64,000 bases of DNA, from NCBI RefSeq assembly GCF_937924975.1, contig NZ_CALEYG010000024.1, positions 1 through 64,000 of the forward strand. The letters run 5' to 3'. The notes beneath the pieces were generated by a model that was not told where the DNA came from, did no database searches, and saw only the letters and a list, made by a program, of their open reading frames with translations. Source of the stretch: an uncultured Stomatobaculum sp. GTDB taxonomy: Bacteria > Bacillota > Clostridia > Lachnospirales > Lachnospiraceae. Of the stretch, positions 45,997 through 53,829 are shown piece by piece. Numbering within the stretch: position 1 is the stretch's first letter; each line of letters begins with the position of its first letter. The translations under genes were made by a program, and so were the position numbers.

Positions 45997-48051
45997 ATGG
46001 ATAGAAACGCATTTTTCAGCGACACAAATGAACATTACGTCACGGAGTGGATACAGGGGAGCTGCTGTACCCTGCGGGTGCGGTTTCGCGCGGCACTCGC
46101 CGACAAGCTTCGCGTGAGTTTGCTGTTACAGGAGAGAGAAGAGACGGTTTCGCTCTCGCCGGTCAGCGGCGGCAGCCGCTTTCGCGAATACGCCTGTACG
46201 TTTGTGACAGAGAGTCCGGTCTCCTGGCTCTTTTTGATTGAGGACGGAGAGAGCGGAGAAAAGCTCTACTACGACAGGCGGGGAAGCAGTAAAACGGCGC
46301 GCCCCGAACTCTGCTTCCAGCACATTCCGGGGTTTCGGACGCCGGACTGGGCCAAGGGCGCCGTGATGTACCAGATTTTTGTGGATCGTTTCCGGGACGG
46401 CAATTCCGCAAACGATGTGGATACGGACGAGTATCTCTACATTGGGCTCCCGGTGCAGCACATCGAGAACTGGGATGAAAAGCCCTCGGCCTTCGATGTC
46501 GGCTATTTTTACGGGGGCGATCTCTCGGGCGTGCGCGAAAAGTTCGCCTATTTAAAAAACCTCGGCGTCGAAGTCATCTATTTCAATCCGCTCTTTGTGT
46601 CGCCGTCCAATCACAAATACGACACCCAGGATTATGAGCACATCGATCCGCATCTCACGGTGATTGCGGAGGACGGCGGAGAGCTGCTTCCGGCGGAGGC
46701 GGGTGATAACCTCAATGCGACGCGCTACCAGAAGCGGAGCGCGGATCCGAAGAATCTCGAGGCGTCCGACCGCTTTTTTGCGGCATTTACCGAGGAGGCT
46801 CACCGCTTCGGGTTCCGCATTCTCCTGGACGGCGTCTTTAACCACTGCGGTTCCTTCCATAAGTGGCTGGACCGCGAAAAAATTTATGCGCGCGAGGGCG
46901 GCTATGCGCCGGGCGCGTATCTGACGCCCGACAGCCCGTATCGCAAGTATTTTGTCTTTGCCGACAACCGCCCGGAGGCCTGGCCGGACAACAAGAGCTA
47001 TGACGGCTGGTGGGACAATGACACCTTGCCCAAGTTAAACTACGAGGCGAGCCCCGAACTCGCGGAACAGATTTTGGAAGTCGGCGAAAAGTGGTTAAAG
47101 CCGCCCTATCAGGCGGACGGCTGGCGCCTCGATGTCGCCGCCGATCTCGGGCACTCGCCGGACTATAATCACAGTTTCTGGCAGCGCTTCCGCAGCCGCA
47201 TCAAGGCCGTGCGAGAGGATGCGCTGATTCTGGCGGAGCACTACGGAAGTCCGGCGTCCTGGCTAAACGGCAGGGAGTGGGACTCCGTGATGAATTACGA
47301 CGGCTTTATGGAGCCGGTCAGCTGGTTTCTGACCGGCATGGAGAAGCATTCGGACAGCAGGGATCCCGGGCTTCGCGGCAACGGCGCGTACTTCTGGGAC
47401 AAGATGAGCCTTGCAATGGCAAAACTGCCGGAGCCCTCGCTCCACACGGCAATGAACCAGCTCTCGAACCACGACCACTCGCGCTTTTTGACGCGGACCA
47501 ACGGCAAAGTCGGGAGACTCGCGGAACTCGGTTCGGCGGCGGCGGAAGAGGGCGTGCAGCTCTCTGTGATGCGGCAGGCGGCACTGATGCTCTTTACCTG
47601 GCCCGGTGCGCCGACCATGTACTACGGTGATGAAGTCGGTGTCTGCGGCTTTACGGACCCGGACAGTCGGCGGAGTTATCCCTGGGGGCACGAGAATCTG
47701 GAGCTCCTCGAATATCACCGCTACCTCAGCAAGCTGCACCGCAACTCGGCGGCACTTCGCCGCGGTTCTCTGATTCCGCTCCTCATGGAGCAGGATCTGG
47801 TCTGCTACGGCAGAGTCTACGGGCGGGAGCAGGCACTGATTTTTGTCTACACGGGCGCCGAGGAAAAATTGCTCCGACTCCCCTACTGGAAACTGGCGGA
47901 TTCGATTCCGCAGAGCGTGAAGCGCGTTATGTTAACCTATGAAAACGGCTACAATGTGGGGCATGTCCGCTATGTCCTCGAGGACGGTATGATTCTGGTC
48001 TATGTGACCAAAAATTCGGCGGGGATTTATCTCGGCACGGCACCGTCATAA
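45997..48051 (+). CDS. GH13 alpha-glycosidase (neopullulanase/cyclomaltodextrinase-like)
   Basis: 684 aa. An N-terminal immunoglobulin-like domain (about 1-115) precedes the GH13 barrel. All catalytic residues are present: nucleophile Asp in DGWRLDVAAD, acid Glu in LILAEHYG and Asp in LSNHDHSRF; region I reads DGVFNH. VMYQIFVDRFRDGN is the usual barrel start. It lacks a signal peptide, so it acts on maltodextrins in the cytoplasm. Contrast with the inactive-looking relative at 26199. ATG 45997 has only a weak Shine-Dalgarno (GAAGG, about 14 bases upstream). Confidence 0.93.
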   Translation: MDRNAFFSDTNEHYVTEWIQGSCCTLRVRFRAALADKLRVSLLLQEREETVSLSPVSGGSRFREYACTFVTESPVSWLFLIEDGESGEKLYYDRRGSSKTARPELCFQHIPGFRTPDWAKGAVMYQIFVDRFRDGNSANDVDTDEYLYIGLPVQHIENWDEKPSAFDVGYFYGGDLSGVREKFAYLKNLGVEVIYFNPLFVSPSNHKYDTQDYEHIDPHLTVIAEDGGELLPAEAGDNLNATRYQKRSADPKNLEASDRFFAAFTEEAHRFGFRILLDGVFNHCGSFHKWLDREKIYAREGGYAPGAYLTPDSPYRKYFVFADNRPEAWPDNKSYDGWWDNDTLPKLNYEASPELAEQILEVGEKWLKPPYQADGWRLDVAADLGHSPDYNHSFWQRFRSRIKAVREDALILAEHYGSPASWLNGREWDSVMNYDGFMEPVSWFLTGMEKHSDSRDPGLRGNGAYFWDKMSLAMAKLPEPSLHTAMNQLSNHDHSRFLTRTNGKVGRLAELGSAAAEEGVQLSVMRQAALMLFTWPGAPTMYYGDEVGVCGFTDPDSRRSYPWGHENLELLEYHRYLSKLHRNSAALRRGSLIPLLMEQDLVCYGRVYGREQALIFVYTGAEEKLLRLPYWKLADSIPQSVKRVMLTYENGYNVGHVRYVLEDGMILVYVTKNSAGIYLGTAPS

Positions 48052-48058
48052 AAAAGAC

Positions 48059-48087
48059 TTGCCGTGCGAGAGAGGCTATGCTATACT
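48059..48087 (+). promoter_or_regulatory. Promoter for tRNA-Gly
   Basis: TTGCCG (48059-48064) and TATACT (48082-48087) with a 17-base spacer, 25 bases before the tRNA. Confidence 0.7.
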
Positions 48088-48112
48088 CTGAATGTCCGAG
48101 ATATGGACAGAC

Positions 48113-48185
48113 GCGATAGTGGCGTAGTTGGTAACGCGCGACCTTGCCAAGGTCGAGACCGCGGGTTCGAGTCCCGTCTATCGCT
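48113..48185 (+). tRNA. tRNA-Gly (anticodon GCC)
   Basis: A 73-base cloverleaf. The acceptor stem GCGATAG pairs with CTATCGC, followed by discriminator T. The anticodon stem CGACC/GGTCG encloses loop TTGCCAA with anticodon GCC. The T arm GCGGG-TTCGAGT-CCCGT is normal. CCA is not encoded. A promoter precedes it and a hairpin with a T run follows. Confidence 0.97.
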
Positions 48186-48194
48186 CTCGCTTCT

Positions 48195-48244
48195 CCCCGC
48201 AATCTGCCGTCACTCCCTTGACGACGGGTTGCGGGGATTTTTTC
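48195..48244 (+). terminator. Intrinsic terminator after tRNA-Gly
   Basis: CCCCGCAA pairs with TTGCGGGG, with an inner CCGTC/GACGG-like stem, followed by ATTTTTT. Confidence 0.8.
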
Positions 48245-48273
48245 ATAGAAGCAAGGTCGCGGAGGTGAGAAGC

Positions 48274-48513
48274 TTGGGAAAAGAAGAACCGAAATTACCG
48301 GAGTGGCCGAAACTGCCGGGTGAGGAAGAGACGGAGAAGCGCAGTGCCGCACGGGACAGGCGATTTCGGCAGCAGTTACCGGCTCTGTTCGGTCTCGCAA
48401 TGCTTTGTGTCAGCGCTCGGATTGCAAACGATATCCCGGCTGTCCCGCCGCGGGCAATCATAGCGGTTCTGGATCTGGTCCTGATTTACTGGCTGGCCAC
48501 AAGGCGCAGGTAA
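48274..48513 (+). CDS. Small membrane protein of unknown function
   Basis: 79 aa from TTG 48274, with GGAGG 8 bases upstream (48261-48265). The N-terminal 35 residues are charged and Pro/Glu-rich (KLPEWPKLPGEEE). They are followed by two hydrophobic segments (LPALFGLAMLCVSA and AIIAVLDLVLIYWLA) ending in Arg residues. I do not recognise the family. The reading frame extends upstream through the tRNA, which cannot be coding. It could be cell-envelope related, given that an L,D-transpeptidase gene follows 45 bases later. Confidence 0.5.
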   Translation: MGKEEPKLPEWPKLPGEEETEKRSAARDRRFRQQLPALFGLAMLCVSARIANDIPAVPPRAIIAVLDLVLIYWLATRRR

Positions 48514-48558
48514 GCATGGCGCGGTAGGCAGACTGAATTGCGAAAGGAGTAAACCATC

Positions 48559-49797
48559 ATGAAACTGAGACACTTGCAGGCAACGGCAGCGGCAACACTG
48601 CTCTGTGGCAGTGTTTTGCTCGGAAATGTGACGAGTTATGCGGCAATCGGAAAAATCGTGAAGGCCGGGGAGGTCAAGCAGACTGAGAGCGATACCGCAG
48701 CGCGGCGCGGTCGGGTGGAAAAGCCGATCGATGAAGTCTATGCGCCGCGCGAGGCAAAGACCGAGAAGAATGAAATTAAGGCGGAGGCAAAGCCGCAGGA
48801 AACGACAGCGGCTTTGCAAAATAGCGCAGCGAAAGCCACAGAGGCGAGCAAGGCGAAGACCGCGCAGGAGAGCACCGTGCCTGCGCTGAATCAGGGCAGC
48901 AGCAAAGCCGCGCAGAAAAACGGCAGCGCAACGCAGGCACTCCTGGCGCCGTCGAAGCCGAAGGACAGCACGGCGACGACCGCGGCGGCAGCGGATAACA
49001 CGGCGGCGGCATCCGATCAGAAGAAGATTGATGTGACGGCGCTGAGCTATGATGTGTCCCGGTTCACACTCCCGGCGGATGCCAAGTCCCTGATTGTCGT
49101 CGAGGGCTTTGCGGTCAAGGGCGGCAAGGACACCTATCGCGAGACCAAGGTGAGCGATGAGTCGCGCTGGAATAAGGCGCGCGTCACGGTCTTTGTCAAA
49201 GATGAGGCGGGGCAGTGGCAGGCAAAGATTCAGTCCGCGGGAGTCTACGGCTACGGCGGTATGTCCGCAGAGCGGAAAACCGGCGACGGTACGACCCCGA
49301 TCGGACTCTGGAAGACCGATACGCCCTTCGGACGAAATGCGGCCGAGGAGGGTTTCCCGTCCGATTACACGCACATTCAGGCGGAGGCAAAGCGCCAGTA
49401 CTGGTCCGACCGCACTAATCGCCTCGAGAGCGCGGCCAAGGCGGCCGAGCAGAAGGGGGAAAAGCTCTGGGAGGACTGGGCAAAGAACATCTACGCCTAT
49501 GCGCTGAACACCGGCTTTAACAAGGACAATCGCCAGCCCGGCACGGGCTCCGCGCTCTTTTTGCACTGCACGAGCAACGACAAACCGAGCACGGCGGGCT
49601 GTGTGGCCATTCAGCCGGAGGCGATGAAAGCGGTACTCCGCCAGTACGCAAAGGGCGGTATGTACATCGCGCAGGCCCCGGAGGGTCAGTTCGAGCAGGT
49701 CTACGGTGCGTTCAGCGAGAGCGGCGCGGCGGCAAAAGGAGAGTTCAAGGCTTCGACCAAGGAGCTCCCGGCGACCGCTACCGTAGTTTTACCGTGA
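48559..49797 (+). CDS. Secreted L,D-transpeptidase-like (YkuD) protein
   Basis: 412 aa. A signal peptide (cut near residue 28, SYAA) is followed by an Ala/Thr/Lys-rich disordered linker (about 35-155) and a catalytic domain. The YkuD active site is LHCTSNDKPSTAGCVAI, with His336 and Cys348. This matches the His-x(n)-Ser/Thr-x-Gly-Cys pattern of enzymes that cross-link or modify peptidoglycan. The spacing and the GGMSAERKTGDGTTPIGLW region fit the ErfK/YbiS branch. TTGCGAAAGGAG lies upstream of ATG 48559. Confidence 0.9.
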   Translation: MKLRHLQATAAATLLCGSVLLGNVTSYAAIGKIVKAGEVKQTESDTAARRGRVEKPIDEVYAPREAKTEKNEIKAEAKPQETTAALQNSAAKATEASKAKTAQESTVPALNQGSSKAAQKNGSATQALLAPSKPKDSTATTAAAADNTAAASDQKKIDVTALSYDVSRFTLPADAKSLIVVEGFAVKGGKDTYRETKVSDESRWNKARVTVFVKDEAGQWQAKIQSAGVYGYGGMSAERKTGDGTTPIGLWKTDTPFGRNAAEEGFPSDYTHIQAEAKRQYWSDRTNRLESAAKAAEQKGEKLWEDWAKNIYAYALNTGFNKDNRQPGTGSALFLHCTSNDKPSTAGCVAIQPEAMKAVLRQYAKGGMYIAQAPEGQFEQVYGAFSESGAAAKGEFKASTKELPATATVVLP

Positions 49798-49810
49798 GTC
49801 AAACTTACGA

Positions 49811-49835
49811 GAGACGGCGAAAGCCGTCTCTTTTT
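49811..49835 (+). terminator. Intrinsic terminator after the L,D-transpeptidase gene
   Basis: GAGACGGC-gaaa-GCCGTCTC hairpin with a GAAA tetraloop, followed by TTTTT. Confidence 0.88.
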
Positions 49836-49852
49836 CTTAAGAGTATTGTCGC

Positions 49853-49881
49853 TTGCGGCGCACCGCAAGTAACTTTAAGAT
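49853..49881 (+). promoter_or_regulatory. Promoter for the amidase gene
   Basis: TTGCGG (49853-49858) and TAAGAT (49876-49881), 17-base spacer, 40 bases upstream of the amidase ATG. The -35 forms part of a small hairpin (TTGCGG-cgca-CCGCAA). Confidence 0.5.
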
Positions 49882-49921
49882 AGATAGAAACGCGTGTGGG
49901 GCGCGAGTGAGAGGAGAAAAG

Positions 49922-51013
49922 ATGAGAAAAGCATATCTGACAGCGGCAGTGACAGTCTCGCTCTGTGCGGCACTTTCGTTCGGCGCAGCGGCAGCTTCGT
50001 TTCAATCGGTCAATCAGCAGATGTATGTCAGCGCGAGCAGCCTGAATGTGCGGACAGAGCCTTCGGCCGGCGCGAGCCGGGTGCGGAGCCTGACGCACGG
50101 CACGGCGGTACAGGTGAACGGACTTTCCGGAGAGTGGGCGCGCATTTCGCTCGGCGGCAAGAATTACTATGTCGCGAGCCGTTACTTGAGCAGCGGAAAC
50201 AGCGCGGCGGCGAGCACGGCAACGGCAGCGGCGAGTACGCCGGTCTCTGTCCCGGAAGGTGTCACGGTCAGCGACATTTCGCTCAGCGACAACCTGCGCT
50301 TTGCCTCGTCCTCGAAGATTAAGACGGGGACCGCAAAGCTCTATAAGAATACCAAGGGAGCCTACGGTGATAAGGTAATCTGCGTGAATGCGGGGCATGG
50401 CACGAGCGGCGGTGAGCGCGTGAAGACGCTCTCGCACCCGGACGGCAGCCCGAAGGTCACGGGCGGCACGAACCAGCGCGGAGCGGTGGAGTCCATGGCG
50501 GTCTCCTCGGGCATGACGTTTCAGGACGGCACGCCGGAGAGCCGGGTCACTTTGCAGGAGGCACAGATTCTCCGCGATGTGCTCTTAAAGCGGGGCTTCA
50601 GTGTCCTCATGATACGCGAGGGCAGCGATGTGCAGCTCGACAACATTGCCCGCACGGTGCTCGCGAACAACTATGCGGCCTGCCACATTGCGGTTCACTG
50701 GGACAGCACCTCTTCCGATAAGGGCGCGTATTTCATGAGCGTGCCGGACGGCATGAAGAAGATGGATCCGGTCTCCTCGACCTGGCAAAAGAGCGAGGCC
50801 TTCGGCGAGGCGCTGATCGGCGGTCTCCGCGGCAAGGGCGTCAAAATTTTCGGCAGCGGCTCGATGGATGTGGATCTCACGCAGACCTCGTATTCGACGG
50901 TGCCGAGCGTGGACATTGAGCTCGGCGATAAAGTCTCGGATCACAGCGAGGCGACACTCCGAAAGCTCGCCGAGGGGCTTGCGGACGGCGTTACGCAGTA
51001 TTTTACAAAATAA
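49922..51013 (+). CDS. N-acetylmuramoyl-L-alanine amidase with SH3b domain
   Basis: 363 aa. A signal peptide (cut near AAAAS) is followed by a bacterial SH3 domain (about 33-90, VSASSLNVRTEPSAGASRV), a Ser/Ala linker and an Amidase_3 catalytic domain. Zinc ligands appear as His in VNAGHGT, Glu in VTLQEAQIL and His in IAVHWDS; the catalytic Glu is in VDIELGD. It cleaves the bond between muramic acid and the stem peptide in the cell wall. GAGAGGAGAAAAG precedes ATG 49922. Confidence 0.94.
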   Translation: MRKAYLTAAVTVSLCAALSFGAAAASFQSVNQQMYVSASSLNVRTEPSAGASRVRSLTHGTAVQVNGLSGEWARISLGGKNYYVASRYLSSGNSAAASTATAAASTPVSVPEGVTVSDISLSDNLRFASSSKIKTGTAKLYKNTKGAYGDKVICVNAGHGTSGGERVKTLSHPDGSPKVTGGTNQRGAVESMAVSSGMTFQDGTPESRVTLQEAQILRDVLLKRGFSVLMIREGSDVQLDNIARTVLANNYAACHIAVHWDSTSSDKGAYFMSVPDGMKKMDPVSSTWQKSEAFGEALIGGLRGKGVKIFGSGSMDVDLTQTSYSTVPSVDIELGDKVSDHSEATLRKLAEGLADGVTQYFTK

Positions 51014-51032
51014 GACAGCACCGGAACGTGCG

Positions 51033-51070
51033 GGGAAGTCTTCCGAACGGCAGGGAAGACTTCCCTTTTC
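51033..51070 (+). terminator. Intrinsic terminator after the amidase gene
   Basis: A perfect 12-base stem (GGGAAGTCTTCC with GGAAGACTTCCC) followed by TTTTCC. It precedes the GreA-family gene by 35 bases. Confidence 0.78.
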
Positions 51071-51104
51071 CTGTGCGGCGGGCTGTTTGCCCGGGGAGGA
51101 AGCG

Positions 51105-51599
51105 ATGGGAGAAAAACTGACAAAGGCGGATGTCAAAAAGATAGAAGAGGAGATTGAGCACCGCAAGCTTGTGCTGCGCCCCGAACTGATTCAGGCAGTC
51201 AAGGAGGCGAGGGCGCAGGGCGATCTCTCCGAAAACTTTGAGTATTACGCCGCAAAGCGGGAAAAGAACCGGAATGAGAGCCGCATCGGCTATCTGGAGC
51301 GTATGCTGAAGTTTGCGACCATCATTGAGGATCGCGCCGCGGCCGATGAAGTCGGGCTCAATAAGATGGTGGAAGTCTATTTTGTCGATGAGGACGAGAG
51401 TGAGCGTTACAAGGTCGTGACTTCGATTCGCAGCGAGACGACGGAGGGGCGCATCTCGATCGAGTCGCCGCTCGGCAAGGCGCTGCTCGGACACAAGGTC
51501 GGCGACCGCGTGCAAGTCAGCCTGCCGCAGGGCGGCTATGAGGTCGAAATCCGCTCGATTGCCGAGGATCACAGCGACGATGCAATTAGTTCCTTTTAA
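51105..51599 (+). CDS. greA: GreA/GreB-family transcription elongation factor
   Basis: 164 aa. An N-terminal coiled coil carries the acidic tip (QGDLSENFEYYAAKREKNRNE), which enters the RNA polymerase secondary channel to trigger cleavage of backtracked RNA. The C-terminal FKBP-like domain includes ISIESPLGKALLGHKVGDRVQV. The Asp/Glu at the tip (GDLSEN) are intact. GGGGAGGAAGCG precedes ATG 51105. This may be one of two Gre proteins in the genome. Confidence 0.93.
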   Translation: MGEKLTKADVKKIEEEIEHRKLVLRPELIQAVKEARAQGDLSENFEYYAAKREKNRNESRIGYLERMLKFATIIEDRAAADEVGLNKMVEVYFVDEDESERYKVVTSIRSETTEGRISIESPLGKALLGHKVGDRVQVSLPQGGYEVEIRSIAEDHSDDAISSF

Positions 51600-51693
51600 G
51601 AAAATAGTCGCGAAATATCGTAAAATCGCGTATCATGGAAGTATATTGCGCACGCTTTGAAAGGAAAGCAGGCGATCACAGGAGGAAATGCAT

Positions 51694-52611
51694 ATGAAAA
51701 CGACACTGGTGGTGCTCGCGGCAGGCATCGGCTCCCGCTTCGGCGGCGGCATCAAGCAGCTCACGCCGATGGGACCGAACGGCGAGATTATCATGGACTA
51801 TGCGATCTATGATGCGAAGCGCGCGGGCTTTGACAAGGTTGTGTTCATCATCCGCAAGGACCTCGAGCAGGACTTTAAGAGCATCATCGGCGACCGCATC
51901 TCAAAGGTCATCGAGACCGACTATGCGTTCCAGGAGATCGACGATCTGCCGGCGGGCTTCTCCGTGCCGGAGGGCAGAAAGAAGCCCTGGGGCACCGGTC
52001 AGGCGTTATTATCGGTGCGCGGCAAGGTCAATGAGCCGTTCGTGGTCATCAACGCGGACGATTACTACGGTCCGGAGGGCTTCCGCGCGGTCCACAAGTA
52101 CATGACGGAAGAGATGCTGCAGGGCGGCGGGCATCTCGACATGTGCATGGCGGGCTTCATTCTGAAGAACACGCTCTCGGACAACGGCACAGTGACGCGC
52201 GGTGTCTGCGAAGTCGATGAGAGACATATGCTGAAGAGTGTCCGCGAAACCTTTGAGATCCGTATGACGGAGGAGGGTCTGCAGGCCAAGGACGGCGCGG
52301 GCAATCCGGTCTCTCTGACGCCCGAGCAGTACGTCTCGATGAATATGTGGGGCCTGCCGCCGCAGTTTCTCGACGTCCTCGCCGAGGGCTTCCCGGCCTT
52401 TTTGCAGGCGCACGGCACGGAGCAAAAGAGCGAATACCTCCTGCCGAGCATCGTGGACAGCTGCATCCAGAGCGGCAGAGGCAGTGTCAAAGTGCTGCCG
52501 ACCCACGACAAATGGTTCGGCGTGACCTATCAGGAGGACAAGCCGACGGTCGTCGCGGCGATTCGCGCGCTGATTGAGAGCGGCCGGTATCCGGAGAAGC
52601 TCTATGACTAA
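51694..52611 (+). CDS. Sugar-phosphate nucleotidyltransferase-like protein
   Basis: 305 aa. The N-terminal VVLAAGIGSRFGGGIKQLTPMGPNG is the nucleotide-binding signature of NTP transferases, followed by a metal-binding INADDYYGPEGF. Sugar and base are unknown. I start at ATG 51694, which is 8 bases from GGAGG, rather than at the ATG 6 bases earlier, which is too close. It overlaps the next gene, a small kinase, by 8 bases, so the two products probably act together, perhaps on a phosphorylated sugar or choline-like compound (inference). Confidence 0.85.
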   Translation: MKTTLVVLAAGIGSRFGGGIKQLTPMGPNGEIIMDYAIYDAKRAGFDKVVFIIRKDLEQDFKSIIGDRISKVIETDYAFQEIDDLPAGFSVPEGRKKPWGTGQALLSVRGKVNEPFVVINADDYYGPEGFRAVHKYMTEEMLQGGGHLDMCMAGFILKNTLSDNGTVTRGVCEVDERHMLKSVRETFEIRMTEEGLQAKDGAGNPVSLTPEQYVSMNMWGLPPQFLDVLAEGFPAFLQAHGTEQKSEYLLPSIVDSCIQSGRGSVKVLPTHDKWFGVTYQEDKPTVVAAIRALIESGRYPEKLYD

Positions 52612-53410
52612 GAATTGCCTCACGCTGATCGGGATGCCGGCTTCCGGCAAGAGCTCCGTCGGCGTTGTGCTTGCAAAAAAGACAGGTCGCCGTTTTATAG
52701 ACGGCGACCTTCTGATTCAGGAGCAGAGCGGAAAGCTCTTAAAGGATCTGATTGCCGAGCGCGGGGACGACGGGTTTCGCGCGTTGGAAGATGAGACCCT
52801 GGCGGCGCTCGAGACGGAAAATGCCGTGATTGCGCCAGGCGGCTCGGTGATATACGGCGAGAAGGCGATGGCCAGACTCAAGGCGCTCGGAAAAGTCATT
52901 TATCTGAAGCTCTCCTACCCCGCCATTCAGCGGCGGCTCGGAGATCTGACTGCGCGCGGCGTCAGCATCAAAGAGGGACAGACACTCCGGGATCTCTACC
53001 GGGAGCGCACGGTGCTCTATGAGAAGTATGCCGATCTTGTGATCGATGAGAACGGACTCAGCACGCGGAAAGTGGTCGAGGCCATTGCACGGGCAATCGG
53101 CGAGGGCGGCGATTCGCCCGCGCCGCCGGAACCGAAAAAACAGTGGAGAAGAAAGAGGAGAAACGATGGCAAAGGAAGTGTGGCGCGGCGGAAACATGCT
53201 GTATCCGGTGCCGGCAGTCATGGTGAGCTGCCGCGGCAACGACGGAAGCAGCAATCTGATCACCGTCGCGTGGGCGGGGACCGTGTGCTCCGATCCGCCG
53301 ATGGTGTCGATCTCCGTTCGTCCGGAGCGTCACTCCCACCGTCTTCTGGTGGAGAGCGGCGAGTTCGCAATCAATCTGACGACAGAGGCGCTGGTCCGAA
53401 AGGCCGATGA
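52604..53410 (+). CDS. Shikimate-kinase-like protein with an out-of-frame C-terminal extension
   Basis: 268 aa as read. The first 165-170 residues are a complete shikimate-kinase-type P-loop kinase: Walker A GMPASGKSS, FIDGDLLIQ, FRALEDETL and a lid-like LYRERTVLYEKYA. The usual GGG is GGS, so the substrate may not be shikimate. After about 53110 the frame runs on through a Pro/Arg-rich tail and 245 bases into the flavin reductase gene (different frame). That tail (RRKRRNDGK, ELPRQRRKQQS) has no family character and looks like loss of a stop codon. Start at ATG 52604 overlaps the upstream gene. Confidence 0.8.
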   Translation: MTKNCLTLIGMPASGKSSVGVVLAKKTGRRFIDGDLLIQEQSGKLLKDLIAERGDDGFRALEDETLAALETENAVIAPGGSVIYGEKAMARLKALGKVIYLKLSYPAIQRRLGDLTARGVSIKEGQTLRDLYRERTVLYEKYADLVIDENGLSTRKVVEAIARAIGEGGDSPAPPEPKKQWRRKRRNDGKGSVARRKHAVSGAGSHGELPRQRRKQQSDHRRVGGDRVLRSADGVDLRSSGASLPPSSGGERRVRNQSDDRGAGPKGR

Positions 53411-53738
53411 GGCAGGCGTGCGCTCGGGGCGCGATTGCAATAAGTGGGAGCTTCTCGGACTGACCGAGGAGAAGGCATCTAAAATCAAGGCACCGCTCGT
53501 CAAGGAGAGTCCTGTGAATCTCGAGTGCCGCGTGACAGAGCGTATCCCGCTGGGGACCCACGACCTCTTTCTCGCGGAAGTGCTTGCGGTCGATGTGGAC
53601 AAGAGCCTGATGGACGAGAAGGGAAAGTTCTGTCTCGAAAAGGCCAAGCTGGTCGCGTATTCCCACGGGGAGTACTATGCACTCGGCACGCTGCTCGGTA
53701 CTTACGGCTATTCGGTGCGGAAGAAAACAAAAAAGTGA
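53166..53738 (+). CDS. Flavin reductase family protein (FMN-binding split barrel)
   Basis: 190 aa. PVPAVMVSCRGNDGSSNLITVAWAGTVCSDPPMVSISV (partial) is the start of the FMN-binding split barrel; SGEFAINL and LECRVTERIPLGTHDLFLAEV follow in family order. Such proteins reduce or carry FMN for partner enzymes. ATG 53166 follows AAGAGGAGAAACG. The coding sequence overlaps the extended reading frame of the upstream kinase by 245 bases in a different frame; codon usage and family match show that this frame is the real one there. Confidence 0.92.
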   Translation: MAKEVWRGGNMLYPVPAVMVSCRGNDGSSNLITVAWAGTVCSDPPMVSISVRPERHSHRLLVESGEFAINLTTEALVRKADEAGVRSGRDCNKWELLGLTEEKASKIKAPLVKESPVNLECRVTERIPLGTHDLFLAEVLAVDVDKSLMDEKGKFCLEKAKLVAYSHGEYYALGTLLGTYGYSVRKKTKK

Positions 53739-53746
53739 GTTTTAGA

Positions 53747-53783
53747 ATACAGCTACGGCGTGTTGCGGTAGCTGTATTTTTTT
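53747..53783 (+). terminator. Intrinsic terminator after the flavin reductase gene
   Basis: ATACAGCTAC pairs with GTAGCTGTAT around a GC-rich centre, followed by TTTTTTT. Its 3' half overlaps the promoter for the next operon. Confidence 0.85.
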
Positions 53784-53791
53784 GGGATAAT
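53763..53791 (+). promoter_or_regulatory. Promoter for the SWIM-MoxR-VWA operon
   Basis: TTGCGG (53763-53768) and GATAAT (53786-53791) are separated by 17 bases. The -35 lies in the upstream terminator hairpin and the spacer contains its T run. It is 39 bases upstream of the first gene of the operon. Confidence 0.55.
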
Positions 53792-53829
53792 GAAGGGATA
53801 GCTAACAATCACAGCGCAGGAGGAGAGGA

